From contig CANLOY010000001.1 in assembly GCA_947493005.1 (NCBI GenBank), positions 310,001-374,000 of the forward strand: DNA of 64,000 bases. Direction: 5' to 3'. Numbering within the stretch: position 1 is the stretch's first letter; each line of letters starts with the position of its first letter. This document shows, piece after piece, positions 18,569 to 28,480 of the stretch. The position numbers were made by a program, and so were the translations under genes. The notes beneath the pieces are model-generated. The model saw only the letters and a list, made by a program, of their open reading frames with translations. It was not told where the DNA came from and did not search any database. The DNA is from an uncultured Roseivirga sp. GTDB lineage: Bacteria; Bacteroidota; Bacteroidia; Cytophagales; Cyclobacteriaceae.

Positions 18569-19195
18569 TTAATCCTTAGGCATTATTTTCGTCTGAATCA
18601 GTGCTTTAAGTACATCAATGGCTTTATCGAAGTCTTTATTGTTAGGAACAACCAGATCGGCCTCTTCTTTATAGGGCGCTATATACTTCTGATAGGATGG
18701 CATGATGTGATTCTCATATTTGTAAAGTACATCATCGGCATCGTAACCTCTTTCCTCTCTATCTCTTTTTAACCTTCGCTGAAGTTTAATATAATCCTTA
18801 GCATCGATGAAGATTTTCAGATCGATGAGTTCAGAGATTTTCTTATAGTGGAAAATAAAAATCCCTTCAACCAGAATTACAGGAGCTGATTTTCTAACAA
18901 TCATCTGAGGCTGAACTTTCGGGTTATTGAAAGTATACTCTTGTTTCTGTACACTTCTACCCTCGCTAAGCTCTTTCAGATCACTTGCAAAATGTTCGTA
19001 ATCAATAGATTCAGGGCGGTCGAAATCCAGTTCTCCGTTTTTGTCCACTAACTGATATTCCCGAGGTCTGTAATAGTCATCCTGAGAAATACAAGTCACA
19101 TATCGCCCATCAAACCCACTCAACAACTCTTTAAGGAACCTTGTTTTTCCAGAACCACTCCCTCCCGTAATACCAATAATGTATGGCTTTTCCAT
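18569..19195 (-). CDS. udk: Uridine kinase
   Basis: Udk phosphorylates uridine and cytidine in pyrimidine salvage. The 208-aa protein has the P-loop GITGGSGSGKT at residues 8-18, SQDDYYRPREY near 40, DFDRPESIDYE near 58 and the VILVEGIFIFHY strand near 108, all typical of the family. The lid region with RRLKRDREERG lies near 137-147. It forms a leftward group with rdgB and the FKBP gene (26-bp gaps). Confidence 0.96.
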   Translation of the reverse strand: MEKPYIIGITGGSGSGKTRFLKELLSGFDGRYVTCISQDDYYRPREYQLVDKNGELDFDRPESIDYEHFASDLKELSEGRSVQKQEYTFNNPKVQPQMIVRKSAPVILVEGIFIFHYKKISELIDLKIFIDAKDYIKLQRRLKRDREERGYDADDVLYKYENHIMPSYQKYIAPYKEEADLVVPNNKDFDKAIDVLKALIQTKIMPKD

Positions 19196-19220
19196 AATGC
19201 AAAAATAGAAAGCTTAATGT

Positions 19221-19799
19221 TTAATTCAGAGAATTTAAGAATTGAGCCAGTTTTTCAACCGATCTTTTTCTATGGCTCATTGTATTTTTTGTTGCTGCAG
19301 AAAGTTCTGCAAAGGTCTGATCATACCCTTCAGGAATAAAAATCGGGTCATAGCCAAAACCATCCTCCCCCATTTTTTCAGGTGCAATAGCGCCTTTAAT
19401 AATTCCTTCAAATTGTCTTGGCCCAGATTCATCCATATAAGTAATCACTGCCCTAAACTGTGCTGAGCGATCGGATTCATTGGAAAGCTCGGAAATTACT
19501 TTGTCCATATTCCGGATTGCATTTCGATCTCCTGCATAATGCGCTGTATGCACACCAGGTCGACCATTCAATGCGTCCACTTCCAATCCGGAGTCTTCTG
19601 AAAAAACAGGGATTCCAAGTTTATCGAAAAGGTATTCTGCTTTTTCCAGAGAATTTTCCTCGATGGTTTCGTGAGTCTCTGGTAATTCCCCTGCAAAGTC
19701 AACTTGCTTAAGAGACAAAACATTAAATCTACCTCCTAAGATGATGCGCACTTCTTCAAGCTTATGCGCATTGTTAGTTGCAAAGCAAATATCCTTCAT
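19221..19799 (-). CDS. rdgB: RdgB/HAM1 non-canonical purine NTP pyrophosphatase
   Basis: This house-cleaning enzyme hydrolyses ITP, dITP and XTP to monophosphates, keeping them out of nucleic acids. The 192-aa protein has the family's opening FATNNAHKLEEV at residues 5-16, the catalytic VFSEDSGLEVDAL segment near 65-77, GVHTAHYAG near 82, and the FGYDPIFIPEG and SHRKRS motifs near 150 and 176. All expected active-site positions are present. Confidence 0.97.
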   Translation of the reverse strand: MKDICFATNNAHKLEEVRIILGGRFNVLSLKQVDFAGELPETHETIEENSLEKAEYLFDKLGIPVFSEDSGLEVDALNGRPGVHTAHYAGDRNAIRNMDKVISELSNESDRSAQFRAVITYMDESGPRQFEGIIKGAIAPEKMGEDGFGYDPIFIPEGYDQTFAELSAATKNTMSHRKRSVEKLAQFLNSLN

Positions 19800-19825
19800 T
19801 GATCTAAGAAGAAAAGCAATAAACG

Positions 19826-20308
19826 TTACCTGATATCAAGTACTTGAATATCAAAGACAAGAACAGAGTTTGGCGGAATCAAATCTCCTTGTCTTCTATT
19901 ACCGTATCCCGATGCGGAAGGAATATACAATGTCGCTCTTGAGCCTTTGTTCAGTTCTCTAAGCCCAATATCCCATCCTCTGATTACGTCACCTCTACCA
20001 ATAACTACATCGAAGGGTGCCCCTCCTGTAGAACTATCGAATTCGGTTCCATCTAAAAGATATCCTGTGTAGTGAACTACTACAGAGCTTCCAAAAGCAG
20101 CTTTAGCACCTGTACCCGCTTCGTGAATGATGTATCTTATTTCACTGGGCTTCAAAGTATCTGCCTCAAGGTTATTTTTAGCTAAGAAATTCTCGATCAG
20201 TTCAATATCTACCAGCAACTGTTCAGCCTCGTCAAAAACATTATCAGAGTCGCAAGCGGCAATAGAAAGTAAAAGGACTGGAAATAAGTATACTATTAAC
20301 TTCTTCAT
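19826..20308 (-). CDS. FKBP-type peptidyl-prolyl isomerase lipoprotein
   Basis: This 160-aa protein has a lipoprotein signal with a lipobox (LLLSIAAC; Cys19), so it should be anchored in the outer or inner membrane and act in the periplasm. A linker of about 40 residues leads to an FKBP domain (about 65-160): VVVHYTGYLLDGTEFDSS, VIRGWDIGLRELNKGS and the IPPNSVLVFDIQVLDI end. It would speed proline isomerisation during folding of exported proteins. It lies upstream of rdgB and udk in one run. Confidence 0.93.
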   Translation of the reverse strand: MKKLIVYLFPVLLLSIAACDSDNVFDEAEQLLVDIELIENFLAKNNLEADTLKPSEIRYIIHEAGTGAKAAFGSSVVVHYTGYLLDGTEFDSSTGGAPFDVVIGRGDVIRGWDIGLRELNKGSRATLYIPSASGYGNRRQGDLIPPNSVLVFDIQVLDIR

Positions 20309-20505
20309 TATATAAATATCAACTACAACTATATTATAACCTTACTGAACGGCTGTTGAAATAAGGTTTAAGTCACCCAAACTACAACACCGATCCTTAA
20401 TCTGCACCCCAAAATTACTCAATTGAGTCTTTTACCTATTGAAAGTGCCTCTAAATATTTGTTAACGTCAAATCAGGAATCAAATTTTAAGCACTTAATA
20501 TAGAG

Positions 20506-21531
20506 TTACTTTTCAAACTCTTTGTCCAATGCTCCCTGATAATCGCCTAAAATTCCCTCAAACAAATTAATTACCTCTGAAAGCGACTTAGACGACAGTT
20601 TACCTCCAGAAGCATTTCTATGTCCTCCCCCGTTAAAGTGTTTACTGGCAAGTTCGTTAGCCGGAAATTCACCAATCGATCTTAAGGAAACCTTTACACC
20701 ATCTTCAGTCTCTTTAAACAGAGCCGCTAACGTAATTCCCTCTATTGATAAAGCATAATTAACAAGGCCCTCCGTATCGCCTGTCTTGGAATTATATTTA
20801 TTTAACTCTTCTCGGCTTAAAGCAAAGTAAGCTACTCTAGACTCAGCAAGAACTTTCAGGTTTGTGCTTAGTGCATACCCTAAAAATCTAAGCCTGTCAA
20901 TTGAATTTTTATCATAAATTTCCTTAGACACCCGGCTGTTATCTGCGCCTCTGGCTATCAGTTTAGCGACAACTTCATGTACATTTCTGGTAGTATTGGG
21001 ATGTCTGAAGCCTCCTGTATCCGTCATGATACCTGCATACAAACATTCTGCAATGTCTTTGTCAATAAGTTCTTCATCACCAAGGGCAACTATCAGTTCG
21101 TAACACAACTCACATGTTGCTGCGGCATTTGTATTCCATAACCTGAAGTCTGCAAAGTCTTCAGGATTCAAGTGGTGATCTACATTTACCTTAAACCCAC
21201 TAGCTGCTCTTACCATTTCACCCATTTCATTTATTCTGCTTAATACAGAAAAATCTAGCGTTATGATAATATCAGCAGCTTGTATAAGCTCCTGGCATTG
21301 AGATGAAGTGTCTTGGCTAAAAACCAGTACATCATCATTGCCTTTCATCCAATGTAAAAAAATCGGATAATCTGATGGGGTAATTACCTGAACCTGATGT
21401 CCTAGTTTGACCAGATAGTTGGCCATCCCAAGAGAAGAGCCTAGAGCATCGGCATCGGGTTTATGATGAGTTGTGATTATAATTTTCCCAGGTGTTTTAA
21501 GTCTGGTCTTTAATAAGTCTATATCCTGCAT
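20506..21531 (-). CDS. nrnA: DHH family phosphoesterase (NrnA-like oligoribonuclease/pAp phosphatase)
   Basis: NrnA-type enzymes degrade 2-5 nt RNAs and dephosphorylate pAp. I start at the ATG at 21531 (341 aa, [15 protein letters not shown]), where the family normally begins; the 10 extra residues of the longer frame look non-coding. Motifs: [15 protein letters not shown] near residue 27-41 (metal Asp), LDFSVLSR near 92, the DHH signature in [13 protein letters not shown] near 120, [11 protein letters not shown] near 170 and the C-terminal [10 protein letters not shown] near 305. It is divergent from ndk. Confidence 0.92.
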   Translation of the reverse strand: MQDIDLLKTRLKTPGKIIITTHHKPDADALGSSLGMANYLVKLGHQVQVITPSDYPIFLHWMKGNDDVLVFSQDTSSQCQELIQAADIIITLDFSVLSRINEMGEMVRAASGFKVNVDHHLNPEDFADFRLWNTNAAATCELCYELIVALGDEELIDKDIAECLYAGIMTDTGGFRHPNTTRNVHEVVAKLIARGADNSRVSKEIYDKNSIDRLRFLGYALSTNLKVLAESRVAYFALSREELNKYNSKTGDTEGLVNYALSIEGITLAALFKETEDGVKVSLRSIGEFPANELASKHFNGGGHRNASGGKLSSKSLSEVINLFEGILGDYQGALDKEFEK

Positions 21532-21679
21532 GCAAAGGTTCCGACACAGTCGGTCTGTCAAAGAATCGGCAAAGTTGCCAAGAATTCAGGTACTAAACAA
21601 TCTATGCCCAGTTGATTATCACAATATTAAGTCCCTAAAAGATTCATTATCAGGCAACATCATATTTGAAATTATCTTC

Positions 21680-21687
21680 TATTTTTG
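21680..21687 (+). promoter_or_regulatory. Candidate -7 box (TATTTTTG) for ndk
   Basis: TATTTTTG fits the Bacteroidota TAnnTTTG consensus and lies 35 bp before the ndk ATG, with AAAGGA (a plausible ribosome-binding site) between them at about 21711. No clear -33 element is visible. Confidence 0.5.
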
Positions 21688-21721
21688 CGCTCAAATTAAA
21701 AAAGGAACTACTTATAAAGTT

Positions 21722-22141
21722 ATGGCAACTAACAGAACATTCACAATGATTAAGCCTGACGCTGTGGCAGATGGCAACATTGGAGGGATCTTAAAAATGA
21801 TCGAAGAAGCAGGTTTTAAAATCATTGCAATGAAATATACCAGACTAACTACTGACCTGGCTGGTAAATTCTATGAAGTGCATAAAGAAAGACCTTTTTA
21901 CGGTGAATTAGTGGAATACATGTCTTCTGGACCTATTGTAGCTGCTATTCTTGAAAAAGACAACGCTGTTGAAGATTTCAGAACTTTGATTGGTGCTACT
22001 AACCCAGCTGAGGCAGCAGAAGGTACTATCAGAAAAATATATGCTAAGTCTATCGGGGAAAATGCGGTTCACGGTTCAGATTCAGATGAGAACGCTGAAA
22101 TTGAAGGGAACTTCCACTTCTCTCAGTACGAAAGGTTCTAG
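21722..22141 (+). CDS. ndk: Nucleoside diphosphate kinase
   Basis: Ndk transfers the terminal phosphate between nucleoside triphosphates and diphosphates through a phospho-histidine. The true start is the ATG at 21722 (139 aa, [15 protein letters not shown]); the open frame extends 83 codons further upstream, over the promoter and the start of nrnA, and should not be used. The active-site His lies in the [15 protein letters not shown] segment near residue 118, with [15 protein letters not shown] near 55-69 and a [14 protein letters not shown] loop near 92. A strong terminator follows. Confidence 0.98.
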   Translation: MATNRTFTMIKPDAVADGNIGGILKMIEEAGFKIIAMKYTRLTTDLAGKFYEVHKERPFYGELVEYMSSGPIVAAILEKDNAVEDFRTLIGATNPAEAAEGTIRKIYAKSIGENAVHGSDSDENAEIEGNFHFSQYERF

Positions 22142-22157
22142 TCAAAAATATGACAAA

Positions 22158-22184
22158 GGAAAAGCGGCTCCGGCCGCTTTTTTT
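22158..22184 (+). terminator. Rho-independent terminator of ndk
   Basis: AGCGGC (22163-22168) pairs perfectly with GCCGCT (22173-22178) around a TCCG loop, followed by seven T's. It starts 20 bp after the ndk stop and also closes the converging scpA gene just beyond. Confidence 0.93.
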
Positions 22185-22188
22185 ATGC

Positions 22189-22941
22189 CTATTCATCGAC
22201 TAATTCTTCTTCAATTTTTTCTATCCAAAAATTATTAAACCCTTCTCCCAGGTGCATTGTGACTTTACGCATCTGTAAAAGGTCTAGTATGGATAGAAAG
22301 TTAAAGATCACAACAATCTTGTTGGGCTCAAATTCAATCAGTTGAACAAAAGACAATCGAGGACTGTCAAGAAGTTTATTCAGAATAAACTCTCTCTGAG
22401 TAGAAATCGAATATGGATATCGGACAACCTCATGAGTTGGTTTACTTTTCTCAAACTCATGACGTAACATAACTTTTTGGAAGACTTTCAGCAGTTTGTA
22501 CAAGTCCAGGTCCTGAAGTTCAGACTCGACATTATTAGTCTCGGCAAGCTTCTTTAATTCCTTTACTACATTACCACGAGCCTCTCGCTGTAAGCGATCA
22601 CTTTCCATCTGACCAAGCTCCTCTATCACAGATTTGTATTTCTTGTATTCCAACAGATGTTTAACAAGCTCCTCTCTGGGATCAACCTCATTTCCCTCTT
22701 CATCAAGAACAGGACGGGGCAGTAGCATTTTAGACTTGATTCGCATCAAAGTGGCAGCTACCAGAATAAATTCACTGGCCACTTCCACATTCATATGTTC
22801 GAGATGTTTGAGGTAATCGAGGAAGTCTTTTGTGATCTTATGAATAGGGATGTCATGAATATCTAACTCGTCTCTTTGAATAAAGAAAAGTAAAAGATCA
22901 AAGGGACCTTCAAAGAGGGGAAGTTTGATTTCGAAACTCAA
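22189..22941 (-). CDS. scpA: Segregation and condensation protein A
   Basis: ScpA is the kleisin of the SMC-ScpAB condensin that organises and segregates the chromosome. The 250-aa protein opens with the conserved FEGPFDLLLFFIQRDELDIHDIPI (positions about 10-33), which contacts the SMC neck. An acidic middle linker and a C-terminal winged-helix region (LSFVQLIEFEPNKIVVIFNFLSILDLLQM at about 195-223) follow. It is divergent from dxs, with about 150 bp of promoter space. scpB is not in the window. Confidence 0.95.
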   Translation of the reverse strand: MSFEIKLPLFEGPFDLLLFFIQRDELDIHDIPIHKITKDFLDYLKHLEHMNVEVASEFILVAATLMRIKSKMLLPRPVLDEEGNEVDPREELVKHLLEYKKYKSVIEELGQMESDRLQREARGNVVKELKKLAETNNVESELQDLDLYKLLKVFQKVMLRHEFEKSKPTHEVVRYPYSISTQREFILNKLLDSPRLSFVQLIEFEPNKIVVIFNFLSILDLLQMRKVTMHLGEGFNNFWIEKIEEELVDE

Positions 22942-23012
22942 CGATTACAAGGTGTTTTCAATCAAATATATAGAGAATGGATAAATGTCTCATTTCGAGC
23001 CAAAAATATTTT

Positions 23013-23020
23013 TAATTTTG
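23013..23020 (+). promoter_or_regulatory. Candidate -7 box (TAATTTTG) for dxs
   Basis: TAATTTTG matches TAnnTTTG exactly, 70 bp before the dxs start, with a possible TTTCG element 20 bp upstream. It lies in the scpA-dxs divergent intergenic region. Confidence 0.4.
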
Positions 23021-23089
23021 GGGCTGGTAAAAATCAATGCTAAACAATTAGCTCGTTAGTAAGTTGTTAGAGCATTAGCTTCTGAATAC

Positions 23090-25024
23090 ATGTTGATAGA
23101 ACCCGGACCTTTACTCTCCAAGATTGATTCCCCAGCGGATTTAAAGCAGTTAGATCAGGCACAACTAGTTAAAGTATGTGACGAATTGCGACAATTCATT
23201 GTGGATAATGTATCTGTGTATGGTGGTCACTTTGGTGCTTCTTTAGGTGTAGTAGAGCTTACTGTGGCATTACACTATGTATTCAATACTCCAAAAGATC
23301 AGTTAGTATGGGATGTTGGGCACCAAGCCTACGGACATAAAATATTAACCGGAAGAAGAGATATTTTCCACACTAATCGTATTTATAAGGGGATGTCGGG
23401 CTTTCCAAAGAGGAAAGAAAGCGAGTACGATACTTTTGGTGTAGGCCATTCATCAACTTCAATTTCGGCAGCTCTTGGAATGGCAATTGCCAACCAGTAC
23501 AAGAAAGAAGATCGTCAGCACATTGCGGTTATCGGAGATGGAGCCATGACAGGTGGACTGGCCTTTGAAGGCATGAACCATGCAGGCGTTTCCAATTCAA
23601 ATGTCATCATTGTCTTGAATGACAATTGCATGTCTATCGACCCAAATGTTGGTGCATTGAAGGATTACTTAACCGATGTAACTACTTCTCATACTTACAA
23701 TCGAGTTAAAGATGACGTATGGAACCTGCTAAGTAAATTCTCCAGATTCGGAAAGAGCGCTCAGGAAGTGATTTCCAAAGTAGAGCATTCTTTAAAATCT
23801 CTGCTCTTAAAACAAAGCAACCTATTTGAATCCCTGAATCTCAGGTACTTTGGTCCGGTTGATGGTCATGATGTTCATCATTTGACCAATGTTCTAAATG
23901 ACTTAAAAGATATTCCTGGACCCAAAATCCTTCACTGTGTAACGGTTAAAGGAAAAGGATACAAACCTGCTGAAGAGGGTAATGCTACCAAATGGCATGC
24001 TCCAGGCAAATTTGATAAAGTAACAGGAGAAGTATTCAAAAAAGTGCCAGATGCCCCTCAGCCACCAAAATATCAAGATGTTTTTGGGCATACGTTAGTA
24101 GAGCTTGCTGAGCAGAATGAAAAAATAATGGGTATTACGCCTGCTATGCCTTCAGGTTCTTCTATGAATATTATGATGAATGCTATGCCAGACCGTGCAT
24201 TCGATGTGGGCATTGCAGAGCAGCACGCTGTCACCTTTTCTGCTGGGCTTGCAACTCAAGGCTTGTTACCGTTCTGTAATATCTACAGTACGTTTATGCA
24301 GCGTGCCTTCGATCAGGTAGTTCATGATGTATGTACTCAAAATCTGGTAGTCAACTTCTGTCTGGATAGAGCAGGTTTTGCAGGAGCGGATGGTCCTACT
24401 CATCATGGTGCTTATGACATAGCCTACATGCGATGTATTCCAAACATGATTGTGGCTGCACCTATGAACGAATCAGAGTTGAGAGACATGATGTATACTG
24501 CCCAGCTTCCAAGAGAAGGTCAGGCATTTACAATCAGATACCCTCGTGGGCAGGGCGTTATGCCAGAGTGGAGAACAGAAATGAAGAAAATGGCTATTGG
24601 CACAGGCCGTAAAGTTTCTGATGGTGAACAAGTGGCTATACTGACACTAGGTCATATTGGAAACTATGCTATAGCTGCAAAAGAACTACTTAAGGAAGAA
24701 GGCTTAAACCCAGCTCATTATGACATGCGTTTTGTTAAGCCTTTAGACGAGGAGTTGCTTCACGATATTTTCAGAAACTTCAAGAAAGTAATTACTGTTG
24801 AAGATGGCTGTATAATGGGAGGGTTCGGTAGTGCCGTACTCGAATTTATGGCCGAAAACGAATATTCTGCTAAAGTAGTAAGACTTGGAATCCCTGATCA
24901 ATTTATTGAGCATGGTACTCAGGAGCAGTTACATGCCGAATGTAATTTTGATACCGAAAGCATAGCCCAAACTGTACGTAAATTGGCAGGAGTAAAACTA
25001 ACCAAGGGAACAATCAATAATTAA
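23090..25024 (+). CDS. dxs: 1-deoxy-D-xylulose-5-phosphate synthase
   Basis: Dxs condenses pyruvate and glyceraldehyde-3-phosphate, with thiamine diphosphate, in the first step of the MEP isoprenoid pathway. The 644-aa protein has the HYVFNTPKDQLVWDVGHQAYGHKILTGR region near residues 63-93 (thiamine and substrate His), the ThDP motif from GDGAMTGG near 152 to NDN, and the transketolase-like central and C-terminal domains (VEDGCIMGGFGSAV near 570). It needs thiamine diphosphate and supplies precursors for carotenoids. Its stop overlaps the convergent trxA gene by four bases. Confidence 0.97.
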   Translation: MLIEPGPLLSKIDSPADLKQLDQAQLVKVCDELRQFIVDNVSVYGGHFGASLGVVELTVALHYVFNTPKDQLVWDVGHQAYGHKILTGRRDIFHTNRIYKGMSGFPKRKESEYDTFGVGHSSTSISAALGMAIANQYKKEDRQHIAVIGDGAMTGGLAFEGMNHAGVSNSNVIIVLNDNCMSIDPNVGALKDYLTDVTTSHTYNRVKDDVWNLLSKFSRFGKSAQEVISKVEHSLKSLLLKQSNLFESLNLRYFGPVDGHDVHHLTNVLNDLKDIPGPKILHCVTVKGKGYKPAEEGNATKWHAPGKFDKVTGEVFKKVPDAPQPPKYQDVFGHTLVELAEQNEKIMGITPAMPSGSSMNIMMNAMPDRAFDVGIAEQHAVTFSAGLATQGLLPFCNIYSTFMQRAFDQVVHDVCTQNLVVNFCLDRAGFAGADGPTHHGAYDIAYMRCIPNMIVAAPMNESELRDMMYTAQLPREGQAFTIRYPRGQGVMPEWRTEMKKMAIGTGRKVSDGEQVAILTLGHIGNYAIAAKELLKEEGLNPAHYDMRFVKPLDEELLHDIFRNFKKVITVEDGCIMGGFGSAVLEFMAENEYSAKVVRLGIPDQFIEHGTQEQLHAECNFDTESIAQTVRKLAGVKLTKGTINN

Positions 25025-25317
25025 GCACTTTCAATCATTCTGGTTAAATCTCGCTTGGTCATTACACCAGCTCGATTTTCAATAATCTTCCCATTCTTGA
25101 ACAAAACCAGTGTGGGGATACTTCTAACACCAAAGCGTTGGGCTATCGGTTGATTTTTATCAACATCAATTTTAATCACCTTCACTTTATTTCCCATTTC
25201 CTGAGCCACCTCTTTTAAAACAGGTGCCATCATCTGGCAGGGTCCACACCAATCTGCATAAAAATCAACCAGTACCGGTGTCTCCTGATCTATAAGTTTA
25301 TCAAATTTTCCTTTCAT
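25021..25317 (-). CDS. trxA: Thioredoxin
   Basis: A 98-aa cytoplasmic thioredoxin with the redox site WCGPC (near residues 23-27 counted from this start) and the cis-Pro loop in GVRSIPTLVLFKNGK. I use the ATG at 25317, because the longer frame begins at a TTG with a GGAGG placed too close to serve it, while the same GGAGG lies about 16 nt before the ATG. It is a general dithiol reductant. It converges on dxs with a 4-bp overlap of the 3' ends. Confidence 0.95.
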   Translation of the reverse strand: MKGKFDKLIDQETPVLVDFYADWCGPCQMMAPVLKEVAQEMGNKVKVIKIDVDKNQPIAQRFGVRSIPTLVLFKNGKIIENRAGVMTKRDLTRMIESA

Positions 25318-25429
25318 AATATTTGCTTCCAACCTCCAGCAAAGAAACCTCTGATACTCAAGAATAGTTCCTATTACGCTATGCCATTAGCTCCCATTAT
25401 TTATCTTTAAACCTGATTTAAAAGTATTC

Positions 25430-27610
25430 ATGATGAAGAAATTGTTTCTACTCTCTGCCCTAACGTTGTTATTAGTCGCCTGCTCTGATACTCCTGCCTC
25501 CTCGGATAAAAAGGAAGTTACGTTGGAAGCCATTTTCAAAGACAGGAGTTTTGCCGTGAAAGGTATAGGAACCATCAGATGGATGAATGATGGCAGGTAT
25601 TATTCTGCTCGAGAAAACGTTGCCGGAAAAGTTAGCCTTGTAAAAAAGGACATCACCACTGGAAATACTGTTGAAACAATCATCACCAGTGAACAACTTG
25701 GCTTTGACTTTGAAGAGTATGTCTTCTCAGAAGATGAGAAAAAAGTAATGTTTGCTGAGCAAGTGGAGTCTATCTATCGCAGGTCAACAAAAGCTGTTTT
25801 CCATGTTTACGATTTGCAAAACAAAGAACTCAAGACCTTATCTGATGGAAAAAAGGTGATGTATGCTTCGTTTTCTCCCAAAGGAGATAAAGCAGCTTAT
25901 GTAAGAGACAACAACCTCTACATGGTGAACCTGAACAATATGAGAGAAAGAAGGATTACCAGAGACGGTGAATGGAATAAGGTAATTAATGGTAATGCAG
26001 ATTGGGTATATGAAGAAGAATTTTCAATGTCAAAAGCCTTTAAATGGTCACCCGATGGAAATAAAATAGCATTCTGGAGGTTCGATGAATCGAAAGTAAA
26101 TGAATACAATATGCAAACCTGGGGTGAACTTTATCCCAACGATTATAAATTCAAATACCCTAAGGCCGGTGAAGTCAATTCTGTTGTCCAAATCAAGGTG
26201 TTCCATCTGAGAAACAATAGAACCACTACTATGGACATTGGCACAGAAAAGGATATTTACATTCCAAGGATATTCTGGACCAGAGATAATAATGTACTTT
26301 CTATTATGAGACTGAACAGGCTTCAGAATAAAATGGAGCTACTTCATGCTAACGTAAATACAGGGGCTTCAAACCCTGTCTATACAGAAGAAAGCGAGAC
26401 TTATCTGGAATACGACAACAACCTGACCTACTTATCAGATAACACATCATTTATTCTTACGAGCGAAAAAGATGGCTACAATCACATTTATCACTATGGA
26501 ACGGATGGTCAACTCATCAAGCAAATCACTCAAGGTGACTGGGAAGTAAGCGGCATATCTGGTTTGGACGAGTCTAGTCAAAAAATCTATTTTACTTCTG
26601 CAGAAAAGTCACCACTGGAAAGGCACATGTATGCTATCAATATGGATGGTTCAGCTAAAACTGAAATGACTTCACAAACAGGCACCAATGGCACAAACTG
26701 GAGCCCTGACTTCAAATATTATATCAATACGCTTACCTCTTCAAAGCACCCTTCAATCACTACGCTGCACAGAGGAAATGGAGAGCAAGTACTAATGATG
26801 GAAGACAATGCAGAGGCAACAGCTAAAATGGCAGATTACTACATGCCGGAGAAGGAGTTTTTCAGTTTTAAAACTTCGGAAGGAGTAGAGTTAAATGGCT
26901 ACATGATGAAACCTGAGGACTTTGATCCGAACAAAAAGTATCCGGTGCTGATGTATGTTTACGGTGGACCCGGTTCTCAAACAGTACAAGATACATGGCA
27001 CAGAGATCGTGACCTTTGGCATATGCATATGGTTGCTCAGGGCTATATAGTAGCCAGTGTAGATAATCGCGGTACTGGTGCGAGAGGCCGAGATTTTAAG
27101 CATGTTACCTATAAAATTTTAGGTAAGTATGAAGTAGCGGATCAAATCGAAGCAGGTAAATATCTGGCAAGTCTACCTTATACTGATGAAGCCAGAATGG
27201 GTATTTGGGGCTGGAGTTACGGTGGCTACATGTCTTCGCTGGCCTTGTTTATCGGTAACGATGTTTTCAAAACAGCTATAGCTGTAGCACCAGTAACCAA
27301 CTGGAGGTTCTATGACACCATTTATACAGAAAGGTACATGAGCACCCCTCAACTTAATGGTGATGGTTATGATGCATTTTCTCCAGTAACACATGTAGAT
27401 AAGTTGAAGGGTAACTTTCTTTTGATTCATGGAACTGGAGATGATAATGTGCACTTTCAAAACTCAGTGGCCATGGTAGACAAACTGGTAGAAGCCGGTA
27501 AACCATTTGAGTCTTTTTACTACCCTAACAAAGCACACAGTCTTAGAGGAGGAAACACCATATGGCATTTGTATAACAAAATGACAGACTATCTGGTTGA
27601 TAACCTATAA
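25430..27610 (+). CDS. Dipeptidyl-peptidase IV-like S9 family peptidase (lipoprotein)
   Basis: This 726-aa serine peptidase has a lipoprotein signal (LLLVAC lipobox, Cys18), so it is likely membrane-anchored in the periplasm or at the surface. An eight-bladed beta-propeller of the DPP-IV type (about 40-480, with the NADWVYEEEF double-Glu motif that binds the free N-terminus) precedes the alpha/beta-hydrolase domain. The catalytic Ser lies in GWSYGGYMS near 596, the Asp in HGTGDDNVHF near 670 and the His in PNKAHS near 702. It would cut X-Pro or X-Ala dipeptides from peptides, suiting a proteolytic, collagen-using organism. Confidence 0.95.
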   Translation: MMKKLFLLSALTLLLVACSDTPASSDKKEVTLEAIFKDRSFAVKGIGTIRWMNDGRYYSARENVAGKVSLVKKDITTGNTVETIITSEQLGFDFEEYVFSEDEKKVMFAEQVESIYRRSTKAVFHVYDLQNKELKTLSDGKKVMYASFSPKGDKAAYVRDNNLYMVNLNNMRERRITRDGEWNKVINGNADWVYEEEFSMSKAFKWSPDGNKIAFWRFDESKVNEYNMQTWGELYPNDYKFKYPKAGEVNSVVQIKVFHLRNNRTTTMDIGTEKDIYIPRIFWTRDNNVLSIMRLNRLQNKMELLHANVNTGASNPVYTEESETYLEYDNNLTYLSDNTSFILTSEKDGYNHIYHYGTDGQLIKQITQGDWEVSGISGLDESSQKIYFTSAEKSPLERHMYAINMDGSAKTEMTSQTGTNGTNWSPDFKYYINTLTSSKHPSITTLHRGNGEQVLMMEDNAEATAKMADYYMPEKEFFSFKTSEGVELNGYMMKPEDFDPNKKYPVLMYVYGGPGSQTVQDTWHRDRDLWHMHMVAQGYIVASVDNRGTGARGRDFKHVTYKILGKYEVADQIEAGKYLASLPYTDEARMGIWGWSYGGYMSSLALFIGNDVFKTAIAVAPVTNWRFYDTIYTERYMSTPQLNGDGYDAFSPVTHVDKLKGNFLLIHGTGDDNVHFQNSVAMVDKLVEAGKPFESFYYPNKAHSLRGGNTIWHLYNKMTDYLVDNL

Positions 27611-27680
27611 TTCATAACCATTCTGACCGTAATATGAAATTCTTAGCAATTCGAATGCGTTTGGAAAGGCTTTCAATGCT

Positions 27681-28466
27681 ATGCATAATTACGATTTTAC
27701 CGAGCCCCTTACATTTCTCGCCTTAGCAGGTCTGATGTTTTTAATGGTCGTTTTTCGGTACAGTTTGATTGCCGGTATCTTTTATTTGGTGTTTTACAAA
27801 GCGAATCCCAAAGCATTTAGAAAAAGAAAAGTCCAGCCACTATCACAGAACTCTAAGCAGTTTAAAACAGAATTCCTTTGGTCTACATTTACCTCCCTTT
27901 TCTTTGCACTAGCAGGAGCCGGGATGGTAGTATTATGGCAAAAAGGATATACAACCGTTTATGAAGACATAGCCGCTTATGGATGGGTCTGGTTACCAAT
28001 TAGTTTTCTAATTGCAGCACTGATTCATGAAACGTATTATTACTGGCTACACCGCTGGATGCATAAGCCAAAAGTGTATAGGCTTATTCATAAAGTGCAT
28101 CACAACAGCCATATCACCTCACCTTGGACTTCTTTCTCTTTTCACCCGGCAGAAAGTGTTTTGCAATCAGCAATTATCCCTGTAATTATTCTCTTTCTTC
28201 CTATGCACTACTGGACAATTGTTGCCCTACTTGTTTTTATGACTTTGACCAGTGCTATAAATCATTCAAATGTGGAGATTTATCCAAAGGGCTTTAACAA
28301 ACATTGGTTAGGTAAGTGGTTTATCGGAGCTACTCATCATAGTTTACATCACACGGAGTATAGATTCAACTATGGTTTGTACTTCACATTCTGGGACAAG
28401 TGGATGAAAACCGAAAGCAAAAAATTCCATCCAGGTTTTGAGGAAAACACGAAAAAGCCTATCTAG
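27681..28466 (+). CDS. Sterol desaturase / fatty acid hydroxylase superfamily membrane protein
   Basis: This 261-aa integral membrane di-iron enzyme has all three histidine clusters: HETYYYWLHRWMH near residue 114, HKVHHNSHITSP near 136 and HHSLHHTEYRF near 219. Four or more hydrophobic helices surround them. Members hydroxylate or desaturate lipids, carotenoids or alkylglycerols; in Bacteroidota the substrate is usually undetermined. It follows the DPP-IV-like gene after 70 bp and precedes two small membrane-protein genes. Confidence 0.9.
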   Translation: MHNYDFTEPLTFLALAGLMFLMVVFRYSLIAGIFYLVFYKANPKAFRKRKVQPLSQNSKQFKTEFLWSTFTSLFFALAGAGMVVLWQKGYTTVYEDIAAYGWVWLPISFLIAALIHETYYYWLHRWMHKPKVYRLIHKVHHNSHITSPWTSFSFHPAESVLQSAIIPVIILFLPMHYWTIVALLVFMTLTSAINHSNVEIYPKGFNKHWLGKWFIGATHHSLHHTEYRFNYGLYFTFWDKWMKTESKKFHPGFEENTKKPI

Positions 28467-28480
28467 GAGCAAATAGAATC

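Noticed and set aside
21473-21721. N-terminal extension of ndk
   Set aside because: The extension overlaps the nrnA start and the -7 box, and Ndk normally begins at [13 protein letters not shown].
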